From Methylobacterium sp. Leaf117 (GTDB taxonomy: Bacteria; Pseudomonadota; Alphaproteobacteria; Rhizobiales; Beijerinckiaceae): a DNA stretch of 64,000 nucleotides. The notes beneath the pieces are model-generated. The model had not been told where the DNA came from. It saw nothing but the letters and a program-made list of their open reading frames with translations, and did no database searches. The DNA is taken from assembly GCF_001422985.1 (NCBI RefSeq), contig NZ_LMNL01000034.1, positions 704,111-768,110 of the forward strand, written 5' to 3'. This document shows, piece after piece, positions 26,768 to 35,502 of the stretch. Position 1 is the stretch's first letter; the number at the start of each line of letters is the position of its first letter. The position numbers were made by a program, and so were the translations under genes.

Positions 26768-28308
26768 CAGCGGACCAGGATGCGCCCCTCGGTCGGGGCG
26801 GGGAGCGGGGCGTTGGCCCGGATATAGGCCATGACCTCGTTGGCCACGAGCTTGCCGTCGGTCCGCCCGATCAGGGTGCGGCCGCGCGCCAGTTCGCCGT
26901 AGCCGTTGCCGCCGTCGTACAGGAAGTTGTTCGACGCGACCGTGTAGGTCGCCTCCGGCGCCAGGGTCCGTCCGTCCACGGTCAGGTCGACGATCCGCCT
27001 CCCCGCCGGCGCGGCGGGATCGAGGGTGACCACGAGGCCGGAGACCTGCGGGAAACGGCCCGCGGGGCGGCCCCAGTCGGACAGCGCGCCTTCGAGGAGG
27101 CGATGGATCTGGGCACCGCTGAGGTCCACGAGCACGACGGTGTTGCCGAAGGGCAGTTCGGTGAGGATGTCGCGGCGGGTCAGCGTCGCCCCCGCCGGAT
27201 AGACCCGGTTGCCCCGGATGCCGCCGCCATTGGTGATGGCGATCGCGGCACCGGTGGAGGCCCGCATCGCGTCGGCCACGAGGCTGCCGAAGCTCGCCTC
27301 ATGCGCCCGCACCGTGGCGATGCGGCTGTCGAGGGGACCGCGAATCTCGCCCACCGGGACGTCGAGTTCCCGCGACAGGGCAGCTTCGAGGCGGCGCACC
27401 ACGGCCTGGGTCTCGGGATCGGGGACCACCTGGGCCGAATCGTGGACCCGGAAGCTCGGGCGCCAGGCGACGCTGCGGGTCTTGCCGGTTCCGGTCACCG
27501 TCGCGGTAACGTCGATGGCCGTGACGTAATGGGCGTCGAAGCTCGATTCCACCATCACGGTCTGGCCGTCGTAGCGCAGCATCAGGTCGTGGTCGTGGCC
27601 CGAGAGCAGGATGTCCACCAGACGCGCCGCCACGATGGCGTCGTCCGTGGGCCGGGCCGTGTGGCAGACCCCGACCACGAGGTCGACGCCCTCGGCGCGC
27701 AGGGCCTGGACCTCGCGGGACAGGGTTTCGATCTCGGGTCCGAAGCGCAGGTCGCCCGATTGCGATTTCTCCGGCGTGCTCGCAAGCGCGATGCCGACCA
27801 CGCCGACCCGGATGCCGCCGAGGGTGACCACCATGCGGTCGCGCAGGCCGGGGAGCGGCCGGCCCGCCCCGTCGCGCAGGTTGGCGGCGAGCGTCGGGAA
27901 GGTCGCCTCGCCGATGCGCTGGGCGAAGACCGCCGGGCCGAAATCGAATTCGTGGTTGCCCGGCACGAACACGTCGGGCGGTGCGAGGTTGAGGAGTTCG
28001 ACGATGTGGGCGCCGCGATCGAAGCCCGACATCAGCGAGGGCGAGAGGGTGTCGCCCGCATGGGCGTAGAGCATCGGCACCCCCCGCGCCCGCTCGGCCT
28101 TCACGATGGCGGCCAGCCGCGCGAAGCCGCCCCGGCCGTCGATGTCGGCCATCTGGTAGACGTCGTTGACGAGGAGCAGGGTGAAGGTCGGATCGGGCAG
28201 CGAGGCAGGAACAGGAACAGGAACAGGGGCAGCTACGGCCGGGCCGCTCAAGCCGGCGGCGAGGCCCATTCCGAGGCCGAAGGTCTGGCGGCGGTTGGGG
28301 CTCGGCAT
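26767..28308 (-). CDS. Bifunctional metallophosphatase/5'-nucleotidase, exported
   Basis: Periplasmic nucleotidase of the UshA/CpdB group; 513 residues. A twin-arginine-like leader (NRRQTFGLG) suggests Tat export. The metallophosphatase motifs are LLLVNDVYQM (first motif in its NDVY form), AGDTLSP, GNHEFD and LLSGHDHD. The C-terminal nucleotidase domain has TNGGGIRG and the substrate-stacking region FLYDGGNGYG. ATG 28308 is preferred because 44 codons upstream of it show no family similarity. A PVPVPVPA stretch after the leader comes from a 6-bp repeat. It is coupled to ung by a one-base overlap. Confidence 0.9.
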   Translation of the reverse strand: MPSPNRRQTFGLGMGLAAGLSGPAVAAPVPVPVPASLPDPTFTLLLVNDVYQMADIDGRGGFARLAAIVKAERARGVPMLYAHAGDTLSPSLMSGFDRGAHIVELLNLAPPDVFVPGNHEFDFGPAVFAQRIGEATFPTLAANLRDGAGRPLPGLRDRMVVTLGGIRVGVVGIALASTPEKSQSGDLRFGPEIETLSREVQALRAEGVDLVVGVCHTARPTDDAIVAARLVDILLSGHDHDLMLRYDGQTVMVESSFDAHYVTAIDVTATVTGTGKTRSVAWRPSFRVHDSAQVVPDPETQAVVRRLEAALSRELDVPVGEIRGPLDSRIATVRAHEASFGSLVADAMRASTGAAIAITNGGGIRGNRVYPAGATLTRRDILTELPFGNTVVLVDLSGAQIHRLLEGALSDWGRPAGRFPQVSGLVVTLDPAAPAGRRIVDLTVDGRTLAPEATYTVASNNFLYDGGNGYGELARGRTLIGRTDGKLVANEVMAYIRANAPLPAPTEGRILVR

Positions 28309-28504
28309 GGGGTCGTCCTGGCGGCATCGCGGGCGGCCCGGCGGGAGACCGCCGTCCGATCCGTTTTCTAGGCCGCCATCGATGATCCCGCTATGACGGT
28401 CGGGGCCGAGCCCGCGAGGATCGCGCCCGCCTGTCACGGCCGCGCGCTCGTTTCGGACAGGTGAATCTTCGGGGAAGGTGGATCGAGGCTCTGCCCGCGC
28501 GGCC

Positions 28505-29461
28505 TCAGCGCGACACGAAGGTGTCGCGAACGGCCTTGGCGTTGCGGCGGACCATGGGCCAGAGCCAGGCGCCGGAGGCGAGGAAGACGCCCGGCGGCAT
28601 CGGCTTCAGTTCCACCGCGAGGCGCTCGGCGAGGCCGGGGCAGGCCAGCGCCACCGGGGGCGCATCGGTCTTGCGGTAGACCACCGCGGTGTTCTCGCGC
28701 GGGTAATCCGGATGGGGCACGAGGCCGGATCGGCGGGCGTTGAGGTCGAAGGTCTCGCGCACGAAGCCGTGGACATGGGCGAAATGGAAGCGCTCATGCG
28801 CCGGCTTGCCGGTGGTGGCCATGTCGGGCACGGCGGCGAAGAGAACGCCGTCCGGCTTCAGCCAGCGGGCCAGACGCTCCATCACGTCGGCGGGGTCGCG
28901 CAGGTGCTCCAGCACGTGCCGCGTCGTGACGACGTCGAAATACCCCTCGGGGAAGCGCGCATCCTCGTCGGCGTCGTCCAGCACCTCGACGCCGTGATGG
29001 GCGCGGGCGTAGTTGGCGTAGTCGCGCCCCGGCTCGACACCGATCGCCTCACAGCCCTTGGCGCGGGCCTCGGCCAGGAACTCGCCCGATCCGGAACCGA
29101 AATCGAGCACGCGGGCACCCGGCTTCAGCTTGGGCGCCAGGAGGCCGGCGCGGAAGGCGGCCTCGCGGGCGGAGCGCTTGAGGTGGACGCGGGGCGGGCC
29201 GCCCGCGAAGGCGAGCTGGTAATCGGCGCGGTAGGCGTTGGCGTAGTAATCCGACAGCTCGGCCGGGGTGGGCATCGGGTCGGTGCGGATCAGGCCGCAC
29301 TGGCGGCAGGCGATGGAACGCAGGATCTTCAGCCGCCGGTCGCTCTCGGCCACCACCACCGATTCCGCCGATCCGCAAAGATTGCAGGCGGTCGGTCCTC
29401 CCGTATAGGGATAGCCCGTGAAGGGCATGAAGTGGTTGAAGAAGTACCGGGGAGACGGCAT
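28505..29461 (-). CDS. Class I methyltransferase with N-terminal zinc ribbon
   Basis: SAM-dependent methyltransferase of 318 residues. Residues about 26-56 hold a CNLC...CRQC zinc knuckle, motif I is LDFGSGSGEFL, and TTRHVLEHLRDP is the methyltransf_23-type motif. Related proteins often act on sugars or surface polysaccharides, but the substrate is not shown here. It is divergent from hemH, with a 126-bp gap, and stands alone. Confidence 0.82.
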   Translation of the reverse strand: MPSPRYFFNHFMPFTGYPYTGGPTACNLCGSAESVVVAESDRRLKILRSIACRQCGLIRTDPMPTPAELSDYYANAYRADYQLAFAGGPPRVHLKRSAREAAFRAGLLAPKLKPGARVLDFGSGSGEFLAEARAKGCEAIGVEPGRDYANYARAHHGVEVLDDADEDARFPEGYFDVVTTRHVLEHLRDPADVMERLARWLKPDGVLFAAVPDMATTGKPAHERFHFAHVHGFVRETFDLNARRSGLVPHPDYPRENTAVVYRKTDAPPVALACPGLAERLAVELKPMPPGVFLASGAWLWPMVRRNAKAVRDTFVSR

Positions 29462-29587
29462 GTCGCGCCTTCATCCATCGCGTGATCGCTGGAAGGCTCC
29501 GTGCTCTAGATCGATATGGGCACCGACACAACCTGTCCCCATCTGCGCCCCCCTCGAGCCCGGCTGCCCGGGCGTTACGGAAACCCG

Positions 29588-30667
29588 ATGAACGAACGCG
29601 TCGCACCGCCGTCCCCGCAGGAGGGCCTGTCGCTCCCGACCACCGCCACGCACGCGCCCCTGCCGGCCGAGCATCCGCCGGTGCGCTGGGGTCGGGTCGG
29701 CGTGCTGCTGATGAACCTCGGGACGCCCGAGGGCACGAGCTACTGGCCGATGCGCCGCTACCTCAAGGAATTCCTGTCCGACCGCCGCGTCATCGAAGTG
29801 CCGCGCCTGATCTGGTGGCCGCTCCTCAACCTCATCATCCTGACCAAGCGGCCGGGGCCGAAGGGCCGCGACTATGCCAGCGTGTGGAACAACGAGCGCA
29901 ACGAGGGCCCGCTGAAGACCATCACGCGGGGCCAGGCCGAGCGGCTGCAGGCGGCGATGGGTGATTCGGTGGTGGTCGACTGGGCCATGCGCTACGGCAA
30001 GCCGGAGGTGCGCCTGCGCATCCAGGCCCTGCTCGACCAGGGCTGCGATCGCATCCTGCTGGTGCCGCTCTACCCGCAATACGCGGCCGCGACCTCGGCC
30101 ACCGCCTGCGACCAGGCCTTCAAGGCCCTGATGCAGATGCGCTGGCAGCCCACGGTCCGGGTCTCGGCGCCGTATCACGACGACCCGGTCTACATCGACG
30201 CGATGGCGACCTCGATCCGCGAGGGCCTGGCCAAGCTCGATTTCGAGCCCGAGGTGATCCTGACCTCGTTCCACGGGGTGCCGAAGAGCTACCTGCTCAA
30301 GGGCGATCCCTACCATTGCCAGTGCGTGAAGACCGGCCGCCTGATCCGCGAGGCCCTGGGCTTCTCGACCGACAAGATGCGCACCACCTTCCAGTCGCGT
30401 TTCGGCAACGAGGAATGGCTGCGGCCCTATACCGACGAGACCGTGCAGACCCTCGCCAAGAGCGGCGTCAAGCGTATGGCGATCGTGGCCCCCGGCTTCA
30501 CCGCCGATTGCCTCGAGACGCTGGAGGAGCTCGACGGCGAGAACCGCCACTATTTCGAGGACAATGGCGGCGAGCAGTTCGCCTACATCCCCTGCCTCAA
30601 CGACAGCGATCTCGGCATGACGGTGATCGAGACCGTGGTCCGGCGCGAATTGCAGGGCTGGCTCTAG
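29588..30667 (+). CDS. hemH: Ferrochelatase
   Basis: Inserts Fe2+ into protoporphyrin IX, the last step of haem synthesis; membrane-associated, 359 residues. The metal-binding histidine is in SFHGVPKSYLLKGDPYHC near 228, and LLMNLGTPEG opens the family fold. ATG 29588 was chosen because the family starts about 30 residues before this motif; GGAAA lies upstream. The long N-terminal Pro-rich segment is unusual but mild. hemE and hemJ lie 5 kb away, so haem genes are clustered loosely. Confidence 0.95.
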   Translation: MNERVAPPSPQEGLSLPTTATHAPLPAEHPPVRWGRVGVLLMNLGTPEGTSYWPMRRYLKEFLSDRRVIEVPRLIWWPLLNLIILTKRPGPKGRDYASVWNNERNEGPLKTITRGQAERLQAAMGDSVVVDWAMRYGKPEVRLRIQALLDQGCDRILLVPLYPQYAAATSATACDQAFKALMQMRWQPTVRVSAPYHDDPVYIDAMATSIREGLAKLDFEPEVILTSFHGVPKSYLLKGDPYHCQCVKTGRLIREALGFSTDKMRTTFQSRFGNEEWLRPYTDETVQTLAKSGVKRMAIVAPGFTADCLETLEELDGENRHYFEDNGGEQFAYIPCLNDSDLGMTVIETVVRRELQGWL

Positions 30668-30744
30668 ATCGCGCGGCGCCGGGGCCATCGCCAAGCGCCG
30701 AGTCGGTTGCTACTAGAGCCCCCGATGAGGCGGCAGGCGACACG

Positions 30745-31959
30745 ATGACCAGACCGGAGGCAGGCGGGGGAACCGCGGGCGAACAATCGCAGGATCACCT
30801 GCGCCTGCTCACCCATTTCCAGGGCGCCGGCTACGGCGTCGTGACGCCGCCGGTGCTGCAGCCGGTGGAGCCGTTCCTGGAACTGTCGGGCGAGGACATC
30901 CGCCGACGCATCTTCGTGACCCAGGACGCCTCGGGCAGCGAACTCTGCCTGCGGCCGGAATTCACGATCCCCGTGTGCCGCCACCATCTCGCGCACGCGC
31001 CGAAACTCTCGGCACCCACAGGCGCCTCGTCGCCCGCACCCACGGCCCCGCGCAGCGCCGATTACAGCTATCTCGGGCCGGTCTTCCGGCTGGCCGGCGA
31101 CGAGCCCGACGAGTTCCTCCAGGCCGGCATCGAATCGGTCGGGCGCACCGACACGCCGGCCGCCGATGCCGAAGTGATCGGCCTCGCCCTGGAAGGTCTC
31201 GCCTTGCTCGGACGCCCGGACGTCGCCGTCCGCCTCGGTGACATGGGCCTCATCGACGCGCTGCTCGACGCCCTCGCGGTGCCGCCGACCGCCAAGCGCC
31301 GCACCCTGCGGGCGCTCGCGGCCGGGCGCTCCCTTGATGCCGTCACCAACGGCCTGCGCACCGAGGACCCGCATGCCGGCCTCCTCGCGGCGATCCAGGG
31401 CCAGGACCCCAAGGGCGTGCGCGCCTTCGTGGAGGACGTGCTGTCGATCGCCGGGATCTCGCGGGTCGGCGGCCGCAGCGCCGGCGAGATCGCCGAGCGC
31501 TTCCTCGCCAAGGCCGCTGCGCAGGCCAGCGGCGGCTCCGGGCTCAACCCGGAGAACCGGGCCGTGGTCGAGCGCTATCGCGCCATCGAGGGCGACCCCG
31601 ACACCGCCGCCGCCGCCATGCGCGACCTCGTCCGCGAGGCCGGCCTGGACCATCCCCCGTTGGAGGCGGCGCTGGAGCTGTTCGAGGAGCGCACCGGCTT
31701 CATGGCCGCCCGCGGCCTGCCCGTCGCGCGTTTCCGGTTCTCCGGGGGCTTCGCCCGCAACCTCGACTACTACACCGGCTTCATCTTCGAGGGCACGGCG
31801 CCCGGTGCGCCGAAGCTGCCGCTCGTCGGCGGCGGCCGCTACGACGGCCTGCTCCAGCATCTCGGAAGCCCCGTGCCGGTCCCCGCCGTCGGCTGCGCCG
31901 TCTGGCTCTCGCGGGTCGCCGCGGACGCCGCAACCGTGAAGGAGGCAGCCCGTGGCTGA
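30745..31959 (+). CDS. hisZ: ATP phosphoribosyltransferase regulatory subunit HisZ
   Basis: HisRS-like paralogue that lacks charging function and activates the short HisG; 404 residues. It keeps class II folds: RRIFVTQDASGSELCLRPEF, YLGPVFR, the RNLDYYTGFIFE segment and GGGRYDGLL. It lacks the anticodon-binding domain of hisS, as expected. A Pro/Ala-rich insertion (about residues 93-110) is an oddity. Its stop overlaps the hisG GTG by eight bases, giving coupled synthesis of the heteromeric enzyme. Confidence 0.93.
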   Translation: MTRPEAGGGTAGEQSQDHLRLLTHFQGAGYGVVTPPVLQPVEPFLELSGEDIRRRIFVTQDASGSELCLRPEFTIPVCRHHLAHAPKLSAPTGASSPAPTAPRSADYSYLGPVFRLAGDEPDEFLQAGIESVGRTDTPAADAEVIGLALEGLALLGRPDVAVRLGDMGLIDALLDALAVPPTAKRRTLRALAAGRSLDAVTNGLRTEDPHAGLLAAIQGQDPKGVRAFVEDVLSIAGISRVGGRSAGEIAERFLAKAAAQASGGSGLNPENRAVVERYRAIEGDPDTAAAAMRDLVREAGLDHPPLEAALELFEERTGFMAARGLPVARFRFSGGFARNLDYYTGFIFEGTAPGAPKLPLVGGGRYDGLLQHLGSPVPVPAVGCAVWLSRVAADAATVKEAARG

Positions 31960-32932
31960 ACCGGATTCCCTCGTCCTCGCGGTTCCCTCCAAGGGCCGGC
32001 TGCAGGAGAACGCCGCCGCCTTCTTCGCCCGCGCGGGCCTCAAGCTGGCGCAGAACACCGGCGCCCGCGACTATCGCGGAAAGCTCGTCGGGGTGCCCGG
32101 CGTCGAGGTGCGCTACCTCTCGGCCTCCGAGATCGCGGCGCAGCTCGCCAGCGGCGCCGCGCATCTCGGCATCACCGGCGAGGACCTGATCCGCGAGTCG
32201 CTGCCCGACGCGCGCGGCCAGGTCGAGCTGCTGACGCCGCTCGGCTTCGGACAGGCCACGGTGGTCGTCGCCGTGCCGCAGGCCTGGATCGATGTCCGCG
32301 CCATGAGCGACCTCGACGAGGTCGCCGCCGAGATGCGGGTCCGCCACGGCAAGCGCCTGCGCATCGCCACCAAGTACATCAACCTCACGCGCCGGTTCTT
32401 CGCCGAGCACGGGGTCGCGGATTACCGCATCGTCGAGAGCCTGGGCGCCACCGAGGGCGCGCCGGCGGCGGGTTCGGCCGAGATCATCGTCGACATCACC
32501 ACCACGGGTGCGACGCTGGCCGCCAACGCTCTCAAGATCCTGGAGGACGGGATCATCCTGCGCTCGGAGGCGAACCTCGTCGCCTCCCTCAACGCCCCCT
32601 GGGGCGAGCCCCAGCGCCGGGCCCTGCGGGCGGTGCTCGGCCGCATCCAGGCGGAGGAACGGGCCCGCACCACCCGCGAGGTCCGGGCCGCCATGCCGGA
32701 CGACGGCGACATCGATCTCGCCGGCATCGCCGCCCTGCACGATGCCGAACTGCCCTACGGCGCCCCCGAGGGGCGTGGCGAGATGGTGCTGCACTGCCCC
32801 GTCGACGCGGTGTTCGATCTCGCCGACGCCCTGGTCAAGGCCGGGGCCGGAGCCGTGAACGTGCGCAAGATCGACTACGCGTTCACCCCCGACAACCCGC
32901 TGATGGACCGTTTGCTGAGCCGACTCGCATAG
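31952..32932 (+). CDS. hisG: ATP phosphoribosyltransferase catalytic subunit HisG (GTG start)
   Basis: First enzyme of histidine synthesis, condensing ATP and PRPP. The N-terminal 230 residues match the catalytic core: LAVPSKGRLQENAAAFF, ITGEDLIRE and the PRPP loop IIVDITTTGATLAANAL. The protein has 326 residues, about 95 longer than the minimal short form; similar longer forms occur in Bradyrhizobium-like genomes that also carry HisZ. The GTG start overlaps hisZ by eight bases. Feedback inhibition by histidine through HisZ is expected from the family. Confidence 0.93.
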   Translation: MAEPDSLVLAVPSKGRLQENAAAFFARAGLKLAQNTGARDYRGKLVGVPGVEVRYLSASEIAAQLASGAAHLGITGEDLIRESLPDARGQVELLTPLGFGQATVVVAVPQAWIDVRAMSDLDEVAAEMRVRHGKRLRIATKYINLTRRFFAEHGVADYRIVESLGATEGAPAAGSAEIIVDITTTGATLAANALKILEDGIILRSEANLVASLNAPWGEPQRRALRAVLGRIQAEERARTTREVRAAMPDDGDIDLAGIAALHDAELPYGAPEGRGEMVLHCPVDAVFDLADALVKAGAGAVNVRKIDYAFTPDNPLMDRLLSRLA

Positions 32933-32960
32933 GAATTTCGCCGGCTTTCTTTTCAGGCTC

Positions 32961-32980
32961 GGCGGGCTTGTTCGCCCGCC
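32961..32980. terminator. Possible bidirectional hairpin after hisG
   Basis: GGCGGGC-TTGTTC-GCCCGCC is a perfect 7-bp stem between convergent hisG and the lprI-like gene. There is no U-run on either side, so it may be Rho-assisted. Confidence 0.45.
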
Positions 32981-32988
32981 CGTGCTCG

Positions 32989-33354
32989 CTACAGCGGTCC
33001 CTGCTTGGCGAATTCCGAAAACACCGCCCGCAGGGTTTTGAGCCGGCCTTCATAGGCCTGCTTTAGACAGGCGACGTCGCCGCCGCAGGTGCGGCGCTCG
33101 GTGAGCCAGGTTTCCTGGTCCTCGCGCAGCTTGGCATTGCCGCCCATCGGCAGCATGGCCCGCAGGATCTCGAAACGGGTGGCCATCTCCACGTCGAGGT
33201 CGTTGAGGGACAGGTGGGCGCAGATCGCCTTCTCGTCGGCAGCCTCGGCCTTGTCGCAGGGAAAGCTGGCGGCCGAGGCCGGGGCCGCTGCCAGCGTGAG
33301 GGGCAGGGCGCCGAAACGCAGGGCCTTGAGGAGAGGGCGGACGGTCGCAAACAT
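32989..33354 (-). CDS. LprI-type lysozyme-inhibitor-like secreted protein
   Basis: A 121-residue periplasmic protein with a signal peptide ending near TLAAAPASAA. The mature part (FPCDKAEAADEKAICAHLSL, then ERRTCGGDVACLKQAYEGRLKTL) shows the four-cysteine LprI N-terminal domain pattern, a group that includes a mycobacterial lysozyme inhibitor. Inhibition of lysozyme has not been shown for most members. ATG 33354 sits at the beginning of the leader. It lies downstream of maf on the same strand. Confidence 0.75.
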   Translation of the reverse strand: MFATVRPLLKALRFGALPLTLAAAPASAASFPCDKAEAADEKAICAHLSLNDLDVEMATRFEILRAMLPMGGNAKLREDQETWLTERRTCGGDVACLKQAYEGRLKTLRAVFSEFAKQGPL

Positions 33355-33389
33355 GGTGGGCCTCGCGGGGTCGGTGGATCGAGGAATCG

Positions 33390-34007
33390 TCAGAAACCCA
33401 GCAGCCCCCGGGCGCGCAGCCGCGTCAGGAGCGGCAGCAGCGGCAGGCCGAGGATCGTCGAATGGTCGCCGGCGATCGCGGAGAACAGGTGGATGCCGAG
33501 GCCTTCGAGCTGATAGCCGCCGACGCTCGACCGGATTGTGTCCGGCCCGGCGCCGTCGACATAGGTGGCGATCTGCGCCGCCGTGAGGGGCCGCATGGTC
33601 AGGCGCGCCGTCTCCACGAAGGTTTCGACCACCCCGCCGTCGATGGCCAGCGCCACCGCCGAATGCAGCGCGTGGGTGCGCCCGGCGAGGCGGCCGATCT
33701 GCTCGCGCGCGGCGGCCGGGTCCGCCGGCTTGTGAAACAAGGTGCCGTCGCAGGCGAGGACCTGGTCCGCCCCGACGACGACGCGCGATGGCCGGCGCGC
33801 AGCGACCGCGCCCGCCTTGGCCTCGGCGAGGCGCCGGGCCAGGTCGTCCGGGGCGAGCCCGGCCGCTTCCGCCTCCACCGCGCGCTCGTCGACGCCGGGG
33901 CTTTCCGTCTCGACCGCCAGTCCCGCGCCGTCGAGGAGGCCGCGCCGCGTCGGGCTGGTGGAGGCGAGGAGGAGGGGCAGGGCCCCGCGCCACAGGGAAC
34001 TCGTCAT
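33390..34007 (-). CDS. maf: Maf family nucleotide pyrophosphatase
   Basis: House-cleaning nucleoside triphosphate pyrophosphatase; 205 residues. The opening LLLASTSPTRRGLLDGAG is the Maf phosphate-binding loop, VVGADQVL carries the catalytic Asp, and DTIRSSVGGYQLEGLG is the conserved C-terminal motif. It follows ppsR on the minus strand with a 13-bp gap. This ppsR-maf pair next to hemE is a common origin-proximal arrangement in Alphaproteobacteria. Confidence 0.92.
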   Translation of the reverse strand: MTSSLWRGALPLLLASTSPTRRGLLDGAGLAVETESPGVDERAVEAEAAGLAPDDLARRLAEAKAGAVAARRPSRVVVGADQVLACDGTLFHKPADPAAAREQIGRLAGRTHALHSAVALAIDGGVVETFVETARLTMRPLTAAQIATYVDGAGPDTIRSSVGGYQLEGLGIHLFSAIAGDHSTILGLPLLPLLTRLRARGLLGF

Positions 34008-34020
34008 GCGGGGCAGCCCC

Positions 34021-34851
34021 TCAGGAGGCGATGAACTTGAGGCGGTGCTCGCGGTGCAGGTCGAGGATGGCCGCGGCCGTCTCCTCGATGGAGCGCCGGG
34101 TCACGTCGATGGTGGGCCAGCGATGCTTGGCGCAGAGGCGGCGGCAGGCGGCGATCTCGTCGGCCACCGCGCTGCGGTCGACATAGAGCGAGGAATCGTC
34201 GGCCTTCAGGCTGAGGAGCCGGTTCTGGCGGATCTGGACGATGCGTTCCGGGCTGGCGAGCAGCCCGACCAGGAGGGGTTTTCGCGCCGTCTCCAGGGTT
34301 TCGGGCAGGGGCATGCCCGGCACCAGGGGGAAGTTCGCGGTCTTCAGCCCGCGATTGGCGAGGTAGATCGCGGTCGGCGTCTTCGAGGTGCGGCTGACCC
34401 CGACGAGGATGACGTCGGCCTCGTTGACGTCGAGCGGCAGGTTGCCGTCGTCATGGGCCAGGGTGAAGTTCATCGCGTCGATGCGCTTGAAGTACTCGGC
34501 GTTGAGCATGTGCTGCGCGCCGGGCCGGGCCGTCGAATCCGCCCCCAGATAGGATTGCAGCAGCGCATGCACCGGCTGCAGCACCGAGAGGCAGGGTGAG
34601 CCGGTCTCGCGGCAGGCCGCCTCCAGGCGCTCGGTCAGGTCGTGGCCGACGAGGGTGTAGAGCACGAGGCCGGGAGCGGCCTCGATCTCGGAGATCACCC
34701 GCTCGAGCTGCGGGGCGGAGCGCACCAGCGGATAGACGTGCTCGATGGCCGAGACGCCCTCGTACTGGGCGGCGGCCGCGCGGCCCACGTTGATGAGCGT
34801 CTCGCCGGTGGAATCCGACACGAGATGCAGGTGGAAATAACTACGGCTCAT
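34021..34851 (-). CDS. ppsR: PPDK regulatory protein (bifunctional kinase/pyrophosphorylase, DUF299)
   Basis: Controls pyruvate phosphate dikinase or PEP synthetase by ADP-dependent phosphorylation and its reversal; 276 residues. [19 protein letters not shown] opens the family, and the nucleotide loop [18 protein letters not shown] is near residue 148. I chose ATG 34851 because the 16 upstream codons have no similarity. It is divergent from hemE across the 651-bp candidate origin. Confidence 0.92.
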   Translation of the reverse strand: MSRSYFHLHLVSDSTGETLINVGRAAAAQYEGVSAIEHVYPLVRSAPQLERVISEIEAAPGLVLYTLVGHDLTERLEAACRETGSPCLSVLQPVHALLQSYLGADSTARPGAQHMLNAEYFKRIDAMNFTLAHDDGNLPLDVNEADVILVGVSRTSKTPTAIYLANRGLKTANFPLVPGMPLPETLETARKPLLVGLLASPERIVQIRQNRLLSLKADDSSLYVDRSAVADEIAACRRLCAKHRWPTIDVTRRSIEETAAAILDLHREHRLKFIAS

Positions 34852-34944
34852 CGAAGGGCTGTCTCCTCCGGCCTGAGGTCCAGGATGCATGACGATCACC
34901 CGTCATGGTCTTGTCCACCGGGCTCGGTCAGGGGAGTCGATAAG

Positions 34945-34953
34945 GGTGGATAA
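34945..34953 (-). promoter_or_regulatory. Near-consensus DnaA box in the candidate origin
   Basis: GGTGGATAA differs from TGTGGATAA only at the first base. A 7-of-9 sequence AGTCGATAA lies a few bases upstream. Confidence 0.4.
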
Positions 34954-35141
34954 GCCGGCTTGCCCGAAGGGTCCAGCGGGGGCCCGGGTCGTGTTGTCGA
35001 CTCCGGCGTCAACACCCGATCACACCGGCGCGATTCCCGCGCGGTTTTGGGAGAATCCGGGACCGAAGCCCGGTCGGGCGCCGCCGGGCAGGGGCAAGGC
35101 ACTGTAGGCCATCACCTATCCCGAACATTGGACCCAATCCG

Positions 35142-35157
35142 TTAAAGCCTGATTAAC
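35142..35157 (+). promoter_or_regulatory. Perfect CtrA-type site TTAA-N7-TTAAC
   Basis: TTAA-AGCCTGA-TTAAC matches the full CtrA consensus of Caulobacter and Rhizobiales, where CtrA silences the origin and controls cell-cycle genes. It is the only full match I saw in the gaps between genes of this window. Confidence 0.6.
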
Positions 35158-35210
35158 GCCGCGGCCGCGGGGACGCCCTGTGGACGATTTTCCGGTCCCG
35201 CCATCCAGCC

Positions 35211-35257
35211 CTCTAAAAGAAAAAACAGAGTCCTAGAATCTCTCTTTCCTTTTAGAG
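35211..35257. repeat. AT-rich inverted repeat (possible DNA-unwinding element)
   Basis: CTCTAAAAG (35211-35219) and CTTTTAGAG (35249-35257) are perfect inverted repeats around an A/T-rich 29-nt centre, in strong contrast to the GC-rich surroundings. It could be a duplex-unwinding element or a transcript hairpin. Confidence 0.5.
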
Positions 35258-35312
35258 AGCCGGTGTGGGGATGACGTCCGGAGCGCCCATCCGGCACCCG
35301 GACCCGGCAAGA

Positions 35313-35450
35313 GTTTTCGGGAGACACGGGTTTTCGGAAGACATGTGTTTCCGGAAGAGGCGGGATTTTGGAGAGGGAGCGCTTTCGGGACAGGAGGTTT
35401 TCCGAGCGACACGGTTTCGGGAGGAAGACATTTCGGGAGGAAGACATCCG
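35313..35450 (+). repeat. Degenerate 16-18-bp direct-repeat array upstream of hemE
   Basis: About eight units of the form GTTTTCGGGAGACACGG start near 35313, 35330, 35347, 35364, 35381, 35397, 35414 and 35430. The last two share an identical 16-mer (35415-35430 and 35431-35446). The array is in the hemE 5' region and has no spacers. Confidence 0.65.
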
Positions 35451-35502
35451 GCGCTTCGGTGCTACATACCGGCCACACGGGATTGGGACGTCGGGAGATC
35501 GG

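Larger units (their letters stand above)
34852..35502. other. oriC: Candidate chromosomal origin of replication (ppsR-hemE gap)
   Basis: The longest gene-free stretch here. It contains a near-consensus DnaA box GGTGGATAA (34945-34953, 8 of 9), weaker boxes TTGTCCACC (34911) and TGTGGACGA (35179), a perfect CtrA box (35142-35157), an AT-rich segment of about 50 bp with a 9-bp inverted repeat (35211-35257), and an array of 17-bp degenerate repeats (35313-35450). In Caulobacter and Sinorhizobium the chromosomal origin lies beside hemE. No dnaA, parA or parB is in the window, so this is an inference from context and sites. Confidence 0.5.

Noticed and set aside
34889..35145. Short ORFs in the ppsR-hemE gap
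   Set aside because: They overlap each other on both strands, lack ribosome sites and show no protein-like composition.
35368..35502. Longer hemE start translating the repeat array
   Set aside because: The added 45 residues are Arg-rich repeat translation with no hemE similarity; ATG 35503 has a ribosome site.
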